Numbered from the stretch's first letter, positions 41,968 through 52,293 are shown. The stretch: DNA of 64,000 nucleotides from Rhizobium sp. WYCCWR10014 (GCF_001657485.1 NZ_LXFU01000029.1:310001-374000); one strand, 5' to 3'. The notes: a model not told the origin generated them from the letters alone. Numbers and translations are program-made.

Positions 41968-43647
41968 ATGACGATCTACGACGAGCTTCGCAAAGCGCCG
42001 TTCAACCTCGACGACGCTGCGATGTCCTGGCTCCAAGACACCTATTCCTCGCTCGATCTTGATGACAAGATCGGCCAACTCTTCACCTTGATCATGATCG
42101 GGACGGATGAGGAGGATTTCAAACGCATTGCTTCACTAAGGCCGGGCGGCGTAACCCGCTTCTTCACGGCTGACCTCGAGTTCGAGCGGCGGGTCATTTC
42201 TGACCTCGTGGCCAAGAGCAAAGTCCCGCCCATCATCAGCGCAGACCTCGAAGGCAGCCGTCATTCCTTCGCTTTCGGCACTCCGGTGCTGGGCCAACTT
42301 GGCCTCGCCGCCGTCGACGACGTTCAGGCGACAGAGAAAAGCTCGGAAATCTTGGCGCGGGAGGGCCGCGCGATGGGGGTGCGTTGGTCCTTCACGCCAG
42401 TCATCGACATAAACGCCGCGTTCCGATCACCGATTGTCGGTACACGGTCATACGGCTCCGATGTCAACAAGATTGAGCGGCACGCGGTTGCCCATGTTCA
42501 CGGTCTCCAGCGAAATGGCGTTGCCGCCACCGCAAAACACTGGCCGGGCGAGGGATATGACGACCGCGATCAGCACCTCGTGACGACGACCAATCCGCTT
42601 TCCATGGACGAGTGGAAGGAGACCTTCGGTCGGCTCTATGGAACGCTGATCACCGAAGGCGTGTTGGCAATCATGAGTGGGCACATTTCCCTTCCGGCCT
42701 ATATTCGATCGAAGATGCCAGATGTCGGGCTTGAAGCTTTCCGACCGGCCTCGGTTTCCCGGTTGCTGAACGTTGATCTTCTCCGAGATGAACTCGGCTT
42801 CAATGGTATCATCGTCTCTGACGCGACACCCATGGGAGGGCTGTCTGCCTGGGGCCACCACCTCGATACGCTGCCTGATATCATCGCAAATGGCTGCGAC
42901 ATGATCCTCTTCAGCGATGAACCTGAAGAGGATATGGCGGCGGTCAAGGCTGCCGTCGAAGATGGGCGAATTACTCCGGAGCGACTTGAAGAAGCGGTTC
43001 TTCGCGTGCTGGCGCTCAAGGCGCATCTCAAACTTTTTCAACCGTCAGATGTCCTCCCCGATGCGGCGGACGTGCGCCACCTGCTTGCGCATCCAGACAG
43101 TGTCGCTGCATCAAGGGAATACATCGGCCGCTCGCCTACGCTTGTGAAGGACGTCAATGGCATCTTTCCGCTCGATCCGGTAAAGACAAAGCGCGTGCTG
43201 CTGGTCGACGGCGGCATCATTCATCCGCTCATGCCGCAGCCACTGGAATTCTTGCTACCCGCGCTGTTGCGGAAGGAGGGTTTCGAAGTCACGATCGACC
43301 GACCGGACATCGTGCCGACCCCCGACGACTTCGACCTCGTCGTCTACGCGCTAGGCGACGAGTCGCTGCTCGTGCGAGGCCGAATATTCGTCGACTGGCA
43401 TAGGATGGGTGGTGGGGGCCTTTTCAAGGCCATGTACCGACCGTGGACGAATATTCCCTCCGTAATGATCTCATTTGGGCATCCCTATCACCTTTACGAT
43501 GCGCCGCGCGTACCGGCCTATATCAATGCGTACTCCACCATGGACAGCGTCCAGGAAGCCGTCGTTGATTGTATGCTCGGTCGCAAGCCCTTCCTCGGCA
43601 CCAACCCGGTAGACCCTTTCTGTGGCCTTGAAGATGCGCGCTATTGA
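41968..43647 (+). CDS. Glycoside hydrolase family 3 (NagZ-like) protein
   Basis: This 559-residue protein has a GH3 catalytic barrel with LDLDDKIGQLFTL, ISADLEGSRHSFAFGTPV and the KHWPGEG motif (from Lys190). The following D-x-H resembles the acid/base dyad of NagZ beta-N-acetylhexosaminidases. The probable nucleophile is Asp285 in IIVSDATPMGGL. A C-terminal alpha/beta domain of about 200 residues follows, longer than minimal NagZ. No signal peptide is seen, so it acts in the cytoplasm, perhaps on imported amino-sugar oligomers or muropeptides. GGGGGAA precedes the ATG. Confidence 0.85.
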   Translation: MTIYDELRKAPFNLDDAAMSWLQDTYSSLDLDDKIGQLFTLIMIGTDEEDFKRIASLRPGGVTRFFTADLEFERRVISDLVAKSKVPPIISADLEGSRHSFAFGTPVLGQLGLAAVDDVQATEKSSEILAREGRAMGVRWSFTPVIDINAAFRSPIVGTRSYGSDVNKIERHAVAHVHGLQRNGVAATAKHWPGEGYDDRDQHLVTTTNPLSMDEWKETFGRLYGTLITEGVLAIMSGHISLPAYIRSKMPDVGLEAFRPASVSRLLNVDLLRDELGFNGIIVSDATPMGGLSAWGHHLDTLPDIIANGCDMILFSDEPEEDMAAVKAAVEDGRITPERLEEAVLRVLALKAHLKLFQPSDVLPDAADVRHLLAHPDSVAASREYIGRSPTLVKDVNGIFPLDPVKTKRVLLVDGGIIHPLMPQPLEFLLPALLRKEGFEVTIDRPDIVPTPDDFDLVVYALGDESLLVRGRIFVDWHRMGGGGLFKAMYRPWTNIPSVMISFGHPYHLYDAPRVPAYINAYSTMDSVQEAVVDCMLGRKPFLGTNPVDPFCGLEDARY

Positions 43648-44151
43648 AGTCGTTGGGAGCAGAGGCTGACGGCCCATTGGAACGGGGCAACAGGCGCGTT
43701 CCGATTATTCGCGATCGCCCGGACCAGAAGACGTCAGCCGGCGATCAAAGCACGCACCGCATCCGTAGAAATGACGCCGCCTCGACGGGAATAGAACCGT
43801 TGGCAAAGCGCGGCCTTACCTGCTCGACAGGGGTATCACAGCGTCATTGCGCATCACCACCTCTATATGGGCGCAGAATGCTGAGAGACGGGCGAGGAGG
43901 AATTGGCGGCGAAGCCATGAGCCTCTGCAGAAGAGACATCTTGCGCGTTTTTGGCTGCTTCTGCGACGGAGGCAGTTCTTGCGCCGCTCTTTTCGCAAGT
44001 TCGAAGTCAAAATCAAAAGACATTTCGGGCCTCGTCCACCATTGGAAATCTCGAAGAAAATCTCGAAGACTAGAATGCAGGAAACGTGCCAACCGATGCG
44101 TTAGGCGGTGCTGGCACGCTGGCGTCAACCCTGTCGCCTTGCGCTATTGCG
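43648..44151. other. Gene-poor stretch after the GH3 gene
   Basis: Some 500 bases hold open frames on both strands (for example 43644-44156 plus and 43844-44128 minus), but none has a good start site or a recognisable family. The minus-strand frame encodes a lysine- and serine-rich stretch and might be a gene remnant. I see no supported gene here. Confidence 0.4.
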
Positions 44152-44257
44152 CCTAAAGCGCGTCGCGATCTTTCAGATTCGCTCGTCGCGCTTTAGGTCT
44201 TTGTTTTTACGCATGTCGTTATCGCAAAACCGCTGCACAGTTTTGCGCGACATGCTT
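44152..44257. repeat. RIME1-like double-palindrome element, second copy
   Basis: The left palindrome (44152-44197) pairs CCTAAAGCGCG with CGCGCTTTAGG and contains ATCTTTCAGAT-like sequence. The right one (44211-44255) pairs GCATGTCG with CGACATGC and contains GCAAAACCGCTGCACA. Order, spacing and sequence match the element at 2453-2553. It lies at the 3' end of the DUF3830 operon. Confidence 0.82.
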
Positions 44258-44670
44258 TAGGATACGGCCTCGAATCGAATAGACTGCGCGCCTTCCCACA
44301 GCGTCAGGCGCCCTATTTCGGCGAGTTGGTCGAGATTGGATGTGATTGTGATGAAATGATTGCCAGCCAGTTGGCCCATTTTCGATGAAAAATCGACGCC
44401 TCCGTAGGCAAGCAGGATTTCCGTTTCACTGATGCCGCCCGGGTAAAGGATGATATGACCGGGGGCCGGATGGCTTGTATGGTTCTCATAACCGACGCCG
44501 AAATCATGGTCGCCAAGCGGGATCCAAACGCCCTCACCAGACCAGCGAACGTGCACGATTTTCCCATCGAACGGCATCTGCTTGATGAATGCTTCACAGG
44601 TTTTGGGCGCTCTGGCAGTTTCCAGGACAGCGTCGAAGATGAATGGCCCTGCTGTAATTTTCAGTTTCAT
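44257..44670 (-). CDS. DUF3830 family protein
   Basis: This 137-residue protein matches DUF3830, a cyclophilin-like beta-barrel family: MKLKITAGPFIFDAVLE, CEAFIKQMPF, RWSGEGVWIPLGD and HPAPGHIILYPGGISETEILLAYGG. Function is unknown. DUF3830 genes are often found near amidohydrolases. Its ATG overlaps the hydantoinase stop (ATGA), so both are translated together. It is the last gene of the minus-strand catabolic operon. Confidence 0.85.
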   Translation of the reverse strand: MKLKITAGPFIFDAVLETARAPKTCEAFIKQMPFDGKIVHVRWSGEGVWIPLGDHDFGVGYENHTSHPAPGHIILYPGGISETEILLAYGGVDFSSKMGQLAGNHFITITSNLDQLAEIGRLTLWEGAQSIRFEAVS

Positions 44671-46100
44671 GATGTCGCTCTTGTTAGATTTGACTGCTTG
44701 TTGATTTGTCTCGCCGCGGCTTTCCGATATTGCCCGTGGCCCTTGGCACCCACCAGGACGCCGTTTTCGACGACAGCTTTTCCGGCGACAATTGTCGTTA
44801 TCGGCCAGCCGGTGATCTCGATCCCCTCGTAGGGCGAATAGTCTGCGCCATCATGCAGGTCCGCATGACGGATGGTCCGCTGGATGGCTGGATCCCAGAT
44901 CGCGATGTCCGCATCTGCCCCTACGGCAATCGTTCCCTTTTGTGGATAGAGGCCATAGGTCTTTGCATGGTTTGTTGATGTCAGGGCGACAAAGCGCGGC
45001 AGATCGATGCGTCCGGCCATGAACCCTTGCGAAAATAGGATGGGAAGGCGGGTTTCGATGCCTGGAATGCCATTGGGAATGTGCCTGAAATTCGTGCGGC
45101 CTTTGGGATTAAGCTTCCCGCGCTGGTCGTCGTAGCGGAATGGACAATGATCAGATGAAAAGAGTTCGAATGCCGCGGTCTCGATGCCGCGCCAGCATTC
45201 TTTCTGGGCATCTTCATCCCGCGGCGGCGGAGAGCAGACAAGTTTCGCGCCCTCCCAATCCATGCCGTCGAGGTCCTTGGCGGTGAGCGTCAGATATTGC
45301 GGGCAGGTTTCCCCGACGACCTTGACGCCTCTCGTCCTTGCGCGAGCGATCTCTTCCATCGCCTCGCCGTTCGAGACATGCACAATGACAACAGGAACGT
45401 CGACGATTTCGGCGAGCGTTAGGGCGCGGTGCGTGGCTTCACGTTCGACAGCGACCGGACGGGTAGAGGCATGAGCGCGTGGGGCAACGTCGCCGGCCAG
45501 CTCGTGTTTTTCGATCAGGAACCTGATTGCGTCCTCGTTTTCGCAATGGACCATGACGGTGGCGCCTGTCCGTCGCGCGACATCGAGCGTCTTCAGTATC
45601 TGCGCGTCATCGAGGCGCAGGCTCTCATAGGTCATGAAGACCTTCAGCGATGGATAGCCGTCGGCCACAAGCGCTGGCAACTCCTGGCCCAGCACGGCGT
45701 TGCTCGGGTCGGATATGATCAGATGAAAACTGACGTCGGTATAACACTGGCCCTCCGCGAGCGCATGATAGGCCGTTAGCGCCTCTCGCAGCGACTTGCC
45801 CTTTTCCTGAAGGCAGAACGGCATGATGGTCGTATTGCCGCCGAACACCGCCGATAGCGTTCCGCTCTCGAAGTCGTCCGCCATCTCGATCCCGTCGCCC
45901 GAAGGCTGGGAGATATGGACATGGCTGTCGATGCCGCCTGGAAGGACATATTTCCCCGAGGCGTCGATCGTGCGCGCAGCGCCCGACAGACTTTGTCCGA
46001 TCTGGACAATCTTGCCGTCTTTAATGCCGATATCCGCCTGGAAAACATCCGCAGCAGTCGCCACCGTGCCGTTCTGAATAATGAGATCGTAGTTGCTCAC
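44667..46100 (-). CDS. Hydantoinase/dihydropyrimidinase-family amidohydrolase
   Basis: This 477-residue cytoplasmic enzyme has a complete binuclear metal site: His60 and His62 in DSHVHI, Lys153 in SLKVFMTY (carboxylated in this family), His185 in VMVHCENED, His241 in VIVHVSNGE and Asp317 in FSSDHCPF. It therefore likely hydrolyses a cyclic amide or imide bond, as in hydantoin or dihydropyrimidine. No carbamoylase gene is adjacent, so the exact substrate is open. It lies 11 bases after the ABC ATPase gene. Confidence 0.9.
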   Translation of the reverse strand: MSNYDLIIQNGTVATAADVFQADIGIKDGKIVQIGQSLSGAARTIDASGKYVLPGGIDSHVHISQPSGDGIEMADDFESGTLSAVFGGNTTIMPFCLQEKGKSLREALTAYHALAEGQCYTDVSFHLIISDPSNAVLGQELPALVADGYPSLKVFMTYESLRLDDAQILKTLDVARRTGATVMVHCENEDAIRFLIEKHELAGDVAPRAHASTRPVAVEREATHRALTLAEIVDVPVVIVHVSNGEAMEEIARARTRGVKVVGETCPQYLTLTAKDLDGMDWEGAKLVCSPPPRDEDAQKECWRGIETAAFELFSSDHCPFRYDDQRGKLNPKGRTNFRHIPNGIPGIETRLPILFSQGFMAGRIDLPRFVALTSTNHAKTYGLYPQKGTIAVGADADIAIWDPAIQRTIRHADLHDGADYSPYEGIEITGWPITTIVAGKAVVENGVLVGAKGHGQYRKAAARQINKQSNLTRATS

Positions 46101-46111
46101 AAGCCTGACCT

Positions 46112-46840
46112 TCAGTGTTGCAGGATTTTGCCAAGGAAAGCTTCGGTTCGCGGATTATGTTTTCCCGCGAAAAACTCCTCGCTCGGACGATCCTCGACGA
46201 TCTCGCCCTGATCGATGAAAATCACGCGTGTCGCCACCCGGCGGGCAAATCCCATCTCATGGGTGACGACCATCATCGTCATGCCGTCCTTTGCCAGTCC
46301 GGTCATGACGTCGAGCACTTCGGAAATCATCTCTGGATCAAGCGCGGATGTCGGCTCGTCGAAGAGCATGGCGAGCGGATCCATCGCGAGCGCCCGCGCG
46401 ATGGCCACGCGCTGCTGCTGCCCGCCGGAGAGTTGGCTTGGATATTTTTTCGCGTGGTCCGTCAGCCCGACGCGGTCAAGGAGCGCCATGGCCTTCGCGT
46501 GGGCTGCCGTTTCGCTGCGGCCAATGACAATCTTCTGCGCCAGCATGATATTGCCGATGATCGTCAGATGCGGAAACAATTCGAAATTCTGGAAGACCAT
46601 GCCTACCCGTGTGCGAAGGTTCGGCAGGTCGGTCTTCGGGTCGCCGACTTCGATACCATGCACTCGGATCGAACCTTCCTGAAACTGCTCGAGCCCGTTG
46701 ACGCATTTGATCAATGTCGATTTGCCCGACCCCGAGGGACCGCAGACAACCACGACCTCACCGCGCTCGACGTTCACCGAGCAGTTCTTAAGGACAGCGA
46801 ACTGACCGTAATATTTGGTAACGCCAGTGATCTCAATCAT
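46112..46840 (-). CDS. Amino-acid-type ABC transporter ATP-binding protein
   Basis: This 242-residue ATPase is of the GlnQ/HisP class: Walker [11 protein letters not shown]-loop [11 protein letters not shown], signature [16 protein letters not shown], Walker [14 protein letters not shown] and H-loop [10 protein letters not shown]. Its ATG overlaps the stop of the fused oxidoreductase gene (ATGA). It is separated from its permease and binding-protein partners by the oxidoreductase and DapA-like genes, yet lies in the same operon, so it presumably energises that importer. Confidence 0.93.
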   Translation of the reverse strand: MIEITGVTKYYGQFAVLKNCSVNVERGEVVVVCGPSGSGKSTLIKCVNGLEQFQEGSIRVHGIEVGDPKTDLPNLRTRVGMVFQNFELFPHLTIIGNIMLAQKIVIGRSETAAHAKAMALLDRVGLTDHAKKYPSQLSGGQQQRVAIARALAMDPLAMLFDEPTSALDPEMISEVLDVMTGLAKDGMTMMVVTHEMGFARRVATRVIFIDQGEIVEDRPSEEFFAGKHNPRTEAFLGKILQH

Positions 46841-49773
46841 GCCCGGCCTTTCTGGAAACGCGAGATGGAAAAGGGTTGCAAGGCTCTATCGGTCTCGCGA
46901 CCGAGAACGAGCCGGGATGTTAACTGGCCGACGATCGGGCCGAGCGTGTAGCCGTTTGAAGTGACGGCGTTGAAGAACCCGGGCATTGACGGATGTTCGC
47001 CGAGGATCGGCGCGCCGTCGATATTGATGTTCATCGCCGCCCAGCTTCGGATGACGTGAAGTTTGCGCAGAGCGGGAACGACGTGCTGGGCAACCCAAAG
47101 GTTCCCCTCAAGGCTCGACAGTAGCGGGCGTGGATGTTGATGGACGGGATCGAGGCCTGCGGTCCAGCCGCCGCCGATGATGAAGTTCCCGTTTGCCGCC
47201 TGCTTCAGGGTCAGATGGCGGTCGGCATGGGCGACGAGACACGAGATCAAAGGTGCTGCGGCCTCGGTAACCACCATCTGCAGCGGAGCTCCAAATACCG
47301 GCACATGGACACCGAGCATCGCGCCGATCCTTGAAGCGAAGGCTCCGGCTGCATTGACGATCCGTTTTGCCCGCAATATGCCCCTCGATGTCTTGACCTC
47401 GAACCCGTCGTCCGAAGTCCTTATTCCGGTGACCTCGCAATTTTCGAAGACTTGAGCGCCGTCTCGCCGTGCTGCCTCCAATATATACTGCGTCGCGACG
47501 AGAGGATTGATCTTGCCCTCCTGGGAGCAGTAGGCAGCGCCGACGAAGTGAGAAGACAGAGCAGGCTCCAGAGAGCGCAGTTCCTCTTGCCCGATCAAGC
47601 GGCTATCAATCCCGGCCGCGCACTCCACCCCGACCTTTTCCGCCAGAAAACGCATGTGATCATCGGTTTCCGCCACCATGAGGCCGCCTGTGACCTTCAT
47701 CTCGAAATCCTCTTCGAGTTCGCTTTGCAGCGCCGCCCACAGAGCGATTGAATCGCGCTGGAGGGGAAGTGTTTGTGCGGCCGCGCCGCCGCCACCTTCG
47801 GCACGGGCGCCATGATCGAAGGAAAGCAGCTGGGCATGAAGGCTTCCTGCATTCCCTCCTGATGCCAGCGAGTTCGCAAAAGCGCGCTCCACCACCGTAA
47901 CGTCCTCGCCTTCCCGGGCAAGGAAGAGCGCCGTCGAAAGGCCTGCAATGCCTGCGCCGATCACCAGCGTGGACGTTTCCACCACCGGCAAAGCTTGAGG
48001 ATTCGCCAATGCGGGTTTTTCCGGCAAAAGTGCGCGCTTGTGGCCGCCCCATTCCGGCTTTTCGACCGCAAGCGCTGCCAGCGGAATAGGTCGAAGTGGC
48101 ATTTGCGGAGCCAGAAAACCGCTCGTTTCGCCAGCGAGGTGCCGTTCTTTCGCGACGTCAGCGATCGCTTTGCCGCAGTAGCGGCTCTGACACCGCCCCA
48201 TGCCTGCACGCGACAGGCGCTTTAATGTCGAAACGTCCTGCGCACTATCTGCGCTGAGCGCCCTCAGGACACCGTAAGTCACGCCTTCGCAACGGCAGAT
48301 CAATGCATCATCTGGCAGAATTGCCGTCTTTGTCTTTGCATCGTCCTTCGGCGCAAAGACCTGCCAAAGGGCTTCTTGAAACCGTCTGTGGCGGGCGAGC
48401 CGTTTCATTGGGCTTTCGTCGGTTTGGACAAGGAGGCCCAATTTTCGAGCAATCGCGGCGGCGGCGATCCGTCCTTCTGCAATCGCAACATGTGCGCCGC
48501 CGAAACGCGCCGCTTCACCGGCAATATGCACGTTCGCAAGCGTAGTCTGACCGTCGAGGTCTCGCACTGCCCGCAGATCTCCGTCGACGACCTCATGGCC
48601 GCATCCAAGTAGCCGCGACAGCTCATTGGAGGATGTGAAATTGCCGCCGATGAGGACCGTGTCGGCATCGAGATTGGTCTCGCCGCCTGGTCCGGCGAAG
48701 GTGACGCTCTCCACACGCTGCGAGCCGTTGATCGAGGTGAGTACGCTATTCCAGCCTATCCTGACGCCCGCGGACCTCAGCGTCGATATCTGGCGCAATC
48801 CGTGGCGGGCGAGGGCGGGATCCGTTGTCAGAAGGCCGAGGGCCGCCGCCGGCCGAGACCAGGGTGGCGGTGCTGCTTCCAGCAAAGCGACTATGGAGGC
48901 TCCTGCCTTTCGAAGTTCGTTTGCGACCTGCATATTCAAAGGACCGTTTCCGGCGACAATGATCCTTCGGCCGGGAACGGTGCCGTAGCTCCTCAGCAAC
49001 GTCTGGGCGGCCCCTGTTGTCATCGCACCAGGAAGTGTCCAACCGCTCACCGAGGTTGGGCGTTCGTAGGCTCCCGTCGCGATGATGAGCATTTTCGGCT
49101 TGCAGTAAAACGCATGGCCGGACCCATAGCAGGCGATTATAAGCGAACCGTCGTCGTCACGTGCAGCACCCCACACCACCGCAGCACTTAGAAATGTCAC
49201 GCCGTGATCGCGCACTTGCCCTATAAGCGCTGCGCCGGATAAAGCCTGCTCGTCACCACTCAATTGCTCAGCGGCGTTCCGTGTCGAGGGCTGTTTGAAA
49301 TACTGCCCGCCGGCAGACGGCCGTTCATCAATGACAGTCACCTTGGCGCCGGCCGCAGCAAGGACCTCCGCGGCGGCAAGCCCTGCAGGCCCGGCTCCGA
49401 CAATGAGAACGTCCATCGTCCTTGTCGTCAAGGAATGCGGCACACCGCAGAGATCGGCAATCTGACCAGTGCCAAGATCTGGCCGCGCAGCAGGACGCAG
49501 AACCTGCATGTCATTGTCGACAGTGGTCATGCAGGCCCGCTGGCTGACTTTTCCGTCGATCGTCACGAGACAGTCGTGACAGACACCCATTCCGCAGAAG
49601 AGGCCACGGCCCTCGCCTTTGATGCCTCGGGAAAATTCATGCCGCCCCGTCGCCTCGATGGCGGCGGCAACCGACATGCCCTTTTCGGCAAATATCTGCA
49701 GACCGTCGACCGAGAGCCTGACCCGCGCATCGTCGGGCCTCAAACTCTGGTTTATGGAAGCGACGGGCATCAT
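46837..49773 (-). CDS. Fused 2Fe-2S / NAD(P)-FAD / BFD / DAO oxidoreductase
   Basis: This 978-residue protein joins units that are usually separate. First is a Fer2_4 domain with Cys60, Cys65, Cys68 and Cys81 (about 12-95). Next is an FAD/NAD(P) reductase with GAGPAG at 126-131. A BFD-like 2Fe-2S segment follows, with ICRCEG at 492-497 and GRCQSRYC (Cys528, Cys533). Last is a DAO-type flavoprotein beginning GAGIAG at 606-611 and running to the end. The order corresponds to HcnA/HcnB/HcnC or opine oxidase subunits fused in one chain; the front half also resembles sarcosine oxidase alpha. It should oxidise an amine, imino acid or D-amino acid. Start at 49773, preceded by GAGGAA, 8 bases after the DapA-like gene. 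Confidence 0.88.
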   Translation of the reverse strand: MMPVASINQSLRPDDARVRLSVDGLQIFAEKGMSVAAAIEATGRHEFSRGIKGEGRGLFCGMGVCHDCLVTIDGKVSQRACMTTVDNDMQVLRPAARPDLGTGQIADLCGVPHSLTTRTMDVLIVGAGPAGLAAAEVLAAAGAKVTVIDERPSAGGQYFKQPSTRNAAEQLSGDEQALSGAALIGQVRDHGVTFLSAAVVWGAARDDDGSLIIACYGSGHAFYCKPKMLIIATGAYERPTSVSGWTLPGAMTTGAAQTLLRSYGTVPGRRIIVAGNGPLNMQVANELRKAGASIVALLEAAPPPWSRPAAALGLLTTDPALARHGLRQISTLRSAGVRIGWNSVLTSINGSQRVESVTFAGPGGETNLDADTVLIGGNFTSSNELSRLLGCGHEVVDGDLRAVRDLDGQTTLANVHIAGEAARFGGAHVAIAEGRIAAAAIARKLGLLVQTDESPMKRLARHRRFQEALWQVFAPKDDAKTKTAILPDDALICRCEGVTYGVLRALSADSAQDVSTLKRLSRAGMGRCQSRYCGKAIADVAKERHLAGETSGFLAPQMPLRPIPLAALAVEKPEWGGHKRALLPEKPALANPQALPVVETSTLVIGAGIAGLSTALFLAREGEDVTVVERAFANSLASGGNAGSLHAQLLSFDHGARAEGGGGAAAQTLPLQRDSIALWAALQSELEEDFEMKVTGGLMVAETDDHMRFLAEKVGVECAAGIDSRLIGQEELRSLEPALSSHFVGAAYCSQEGKINPLVATQYILEAARRDGAQVFENCEVTGIRTSDDGFEVKTSRGILRAKRIVNAAGAFASRIGAMLGVHVPVFGAPLQMVVTEAAAPLISCLVAHADRHLTLKQAANGNFIIGGGWTAGLDPVHQHPRPLLSSLEGNLWVAQHVVPALRKLHVIRSWAAMNINIDGAPILGEHPSMPGFFNAVTSNGYTLGPIVGQLTSRLVLGRETDRALQPFSISRFQKGRA

Positions 49774-49781
49774 GGAATTCC

Positions 49782-50672
49782 TCAGACGCTGAACGTCAGA
49801 TCGAAATCGGCCACCAGCCTCTTCATGGCGGCATCCTGCGCGGGCGGCAAGGGCAGGCGCGGCGGACGCGGCAGGCCTGCGCCAAATCCCATGTGGGTCA
49901 GCAGTGACTTCGTTCCCGCGACATAGGCCTGGCCCCCGACCGCCTGAATGACAGGCAGCCATTTGAGGTAAAGCTCTCTTGCCTCATCGAACTTTTTCTC
50001 ATTTGCGACAAGTTCGAAGATCCGCGCCATCGGTCCTGGCGCAACATTTGAAGCCACTGCCACCCAGCCCTGCGCACCCATAACGAAAGACTCGAACCCG
50101 AGAATACCCCCGAACACAGTCATATCGTCGCCAGCCAGCCGGATGATATCGCGCACGCGCGTCACTTCGAGGGTGGACTCCTTGATATAGTCGCAGCCGT
50201 CGATTTCGGCGATGCGCTTGACCAACTCTGGCGTCAGATCGACGTTTGCGGTGGCGGGATTGTTGTAGACCATAATCGGGATGGCCACGGCAGACGCAAT
50301 GCTCTTGTAGTGGTGAACGAGTTCGTCGTCCGTTGGGGTGGAATAGAACGGCGGAATAATCATGACGCCGTCAGCCCCCATTGCCTCGGCCTTGACGCTC
50401 AGGCGAATGGACTCCCGCGTATCTTCCGCTCCCGTGCCGATCAGAACAGGCACCCGTCCCGCCACAGTTTCGATGACGGTCCGCGCCACACCATCGCGCT
50501 CTTCCTCGCTGAGCGATAGAAACTCGCCCGTCGATCCAAGGGGGATCAGGCCATGGATACCTTCTTTGACCTGCCAGTCGGTAAAGGCAGCCAGCCCCTT
50601 CAGATCGACCGCGCCGCTGGGATCCAAGGGAGTAATCATCACGGTGTAGACACCGCGGAACGTCTTCTGCAT
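49782..50672 (-). CDS. DapA/NAL family lyase or deaminase
   Basis: This 296-residue protein is a dihydrodipicolinate synthase/N-acetylneuraminate lyase superfamily barrel. It has GLIPLGSTGEFLSLSEEER, the catalytic Tyr136 in MVYNNPATAN and the Schiff-base Lys164 in YIKEST. The superfamily includes DHDPS, KDG aldolases and hydroxypyrroline-carboxylate deaminases. Its place beside an amino/imino acid oxidoreductase and an ABC importer favours a catabolic lyase or deaminase over lysine synthesis. It is 15 bases downstream of the permease gene. Confidence 0.85.
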   Translation of the reverse strand: MQKTFRGVYTVMITPLDPSGAVDLKGLAAFTDWQVKEGIHGLIPLGSTGEFLSLSEEERDGVARTVIETVAGRVPVLIGTGAEDTRESIRLSVKAEAMGADGVMIIPPFYSTPTDDELVHHYKSIASAVAIPIMVYNNPATANVDLTPELVKRIAEIDGCDYIKESTLEVTRVRDIIRLAGDDMTVFGGILGFESFVMGAQGWVAVASNVAPGPMARIFELVANEKKFDEARELYLKWLPVIQAVGGQAYVAGTKSLLTHMGFGAGLPRPPRLPLPPAQDAAMKRLVADFDLTFSV

Positions 50673-50687
50673 TTGAAAATCCTGGTT

Positions 50688-51380
50688 CTAGCGCTTCTCG
50701 TTAACGGAAAGCCGAGATCCGGCTTGACCGAGACGCTTTTCGATATGGCTCTGGAAGAAGTCCCAGAGTGTTGTGAGGAGGAGGTAATAAATCGCCGCGA
50801 CCGCGAACAGTTCGAGCACCATGAACCGCTCCTGGATGAGAACCTGGGTCCGGCGAAGAAGTTCTTCGACCGAGATGACGGAGGTGACGGAGGTCGTTTT
50901 CAAGAGACCGTTCACCGAATTGCCGAGAGGCGGAACGATAACTTTGAAGGCTTGCGGCATGACGATGTAGCGCATGATCTGACGCTCTGTCATGCCGAGC
51001 GCGCGCGCTGCCCTGGTCTGGCCTTCCGGCACGGCTTCGATTCCGGCACGAATGATCTCCGCGAGATAAGCCGCCTCGTTGAGAGCCAATCCGAGCAACG
51101 CCGCCTCTATGACGGTGAATTTGATGCCGAACAGCGGAAGCGCCGTGTAGATCGCAATCAACTGTACAAGAAGCGGTGTGCCGCGAAAAAGCCAGATATA
51201 CGCCTTGGCAATGTAGGTTGGCACCCGCCGCGACGATCGCCGCATCAATGCAAGGGCAAAACCAAGAATTAGCCCCGCAACCAACGAGACGACGGTGAGC
51301 CAGACGGTCGTGAACACCCCGCCAAGTATAAAGGGGTTGAACAGGTAACCGAAGAAGCCAGACCAGTTCCAAAGCGACAT
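50688..51380 (-). CDS. Amino-acid-type ABC transporter permease
   Basis: This 230-residue membrane subunit of the HisM/GlnP class has five predicted helices, FTTVWLTVVSLVAGLILGFA, RGTPLLVQL and the EAA loop EAVPEGQTRAARALGMTERQ. The ATG at 51380 is preceded by AAGG; an in-frame TTG at 51398 is less likely. It follows the binding-protein gene by about 76 bases. Only one permease gene is present, so it probably works as a homodimer. Confidence 0.9.
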   Translation of the reverse strand: MSLWNWSGFFGYLFNPFILGGVFTTVWLTVVSLVAGLILGFALALMRRSSRRVPTYIAKAYIWLFRGTPLLVQLIAIYTALPLFGIKFTVIEAALLGLALNEAAYLAEIIRAGIEAVPEGQTRAARALGMTERQIMRYIVMPQAFKVIVPPLGNSVNGLLKTTSVTSVISVEELLRRTQVLIQERFMVLELFAVAAIYYLLLTTLWDFFQSHIEKRLGQAGSRLSVNEKR

Positions 51381-51456
51381 GAAGACGACCTTCTGCAAGA
51401 GGGCTGGCGCGACGTGGCCGCGCCCGCCTCATCTCTAAACGATCTTTGAAATCAGT

Positions 51457-52293
51457 TCAGCGGCCGGGGCCTTTGACCGAATAGTCACCCGCGACCATCG
51501 GCAGACCGTATTTGTCAAACAGCGCCTTCAGAGATCCATCCGCCTTCATGTCCTTCAACGTCGCAGACACGGCATCAGCCAAAGCCGGGCTTTTGAATGC
51601 GACAGAAACCGGAGCGGGGTAGAGGCCGCTGATTGCCCGTTTGAAGTCCCCGCGAGAATCGTACTCCTTGGCGACGGCGTCGATCGACACGACACCCTGC
51701 ACCTGGCCTGCCCGCAGAGCCTGGTAGGCCAGGGCGAAATTATCGAACGTCTGGATGGTCAAGCCTTCTTTGCCCGCGTCACGCAGTTCCTTGTCGAGAA
51801 GGCGTGTCTTTGTTTCCTCGAAACCACCGATTTCGACACCGATCGTCATGCCGGCCAGATCATCTTTTGCGGCGACGTTTTTCTTCGAATCCGGTGCCAC
51901 GGAGACGCTGATGGCCTGATCTTCATAGGGGATCATCTGCATGATCTTGGCGCGTTCTTCGGTGAAGAAAATGCCTGTATTGATCATATCCCAACGGCCA
52001 GCCTGCAGGCCCGGAACCATCGCGGAGAATTCGATGCGGACATATTCGGGTTCAAGGCAAAGGCGCTTGGCGATCTCTTTGCCGAGGTCGATGCGCATGC
52101 CCTTCAGATCGCCCGTGGAGTCGATGAACTGGAGCGGAGGAAGCGTTGGATTGGTCGACATGACGAGCGTGCCGGGCTTGATCAACTCGCCTGCCGCCAC
52201 TTTGGGTTCGCAGGATTGAGCGAAGGCAAAAGACGCTGTGATCGACAGGAAGGACGCGGCAAGAACGCTGCGAGAGAAGTGTGAACGGAGCAT
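51457..52293 (-). CDS. Amino-acid-type ABC substrate-binding protein
   Basis: This 278-residue periplasmic protein has a signal peptide (MLRSHFSRSVLAASFLSITA, cut near FAFA before QSCEP). The SBP_bac_3 fold shows in LPPLQFIDSTGDLKGMRIDL, EFSAMVPGLQAGRWDMINTG and TIGVEIGGFEET. The ligand class is polar amino acids or similar, but the exact ligand is unknown. It is the first structural gene after the GntR gene. A pair of operator-like palindromes lies just upstream (52323-52360). Confidence 0.92.
   Translation of the reverse strand: MLRSHFSRSVLAASFLSITASFAFAQSCEPKVAAGELIKPGTLVMSTNPTLPPLQFIDSTGDLKGMRIDLGKEIAKRLCLEPEYVRIEFSAMVPGLQAGRWDMINTGIFFTEERAKIMQMIPYEDQAISVSVAPDSKKNVAAKDDLAGMTIGVEIGGFEETKTRLLDKELRDAGKEGLTIQTFDNFALAYQALRAGQVQGVVSIDAVAKEYDSRGDFKRAISGLYPAPVSVAFKSPALADAVSATLKDMKADGSLKALFDKYGLPMVAGDYSVKGPGR

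Noticed and set aside
43644..44156. A 170-codon open frame after the GH3 gene
   Set aside because: Arg/Ser/Cys-rich with no motif and no ribosome-binding site; probably non-coding, though the minus strand here could hold a remnant.
49774..49962. Upstream extension of the fused oxidoreductase frame (63 codons)
   Set aside because: It overlaps the DapA-like coding region and shows no domain; GAGGAA before the ATG at 49773 marks the start.
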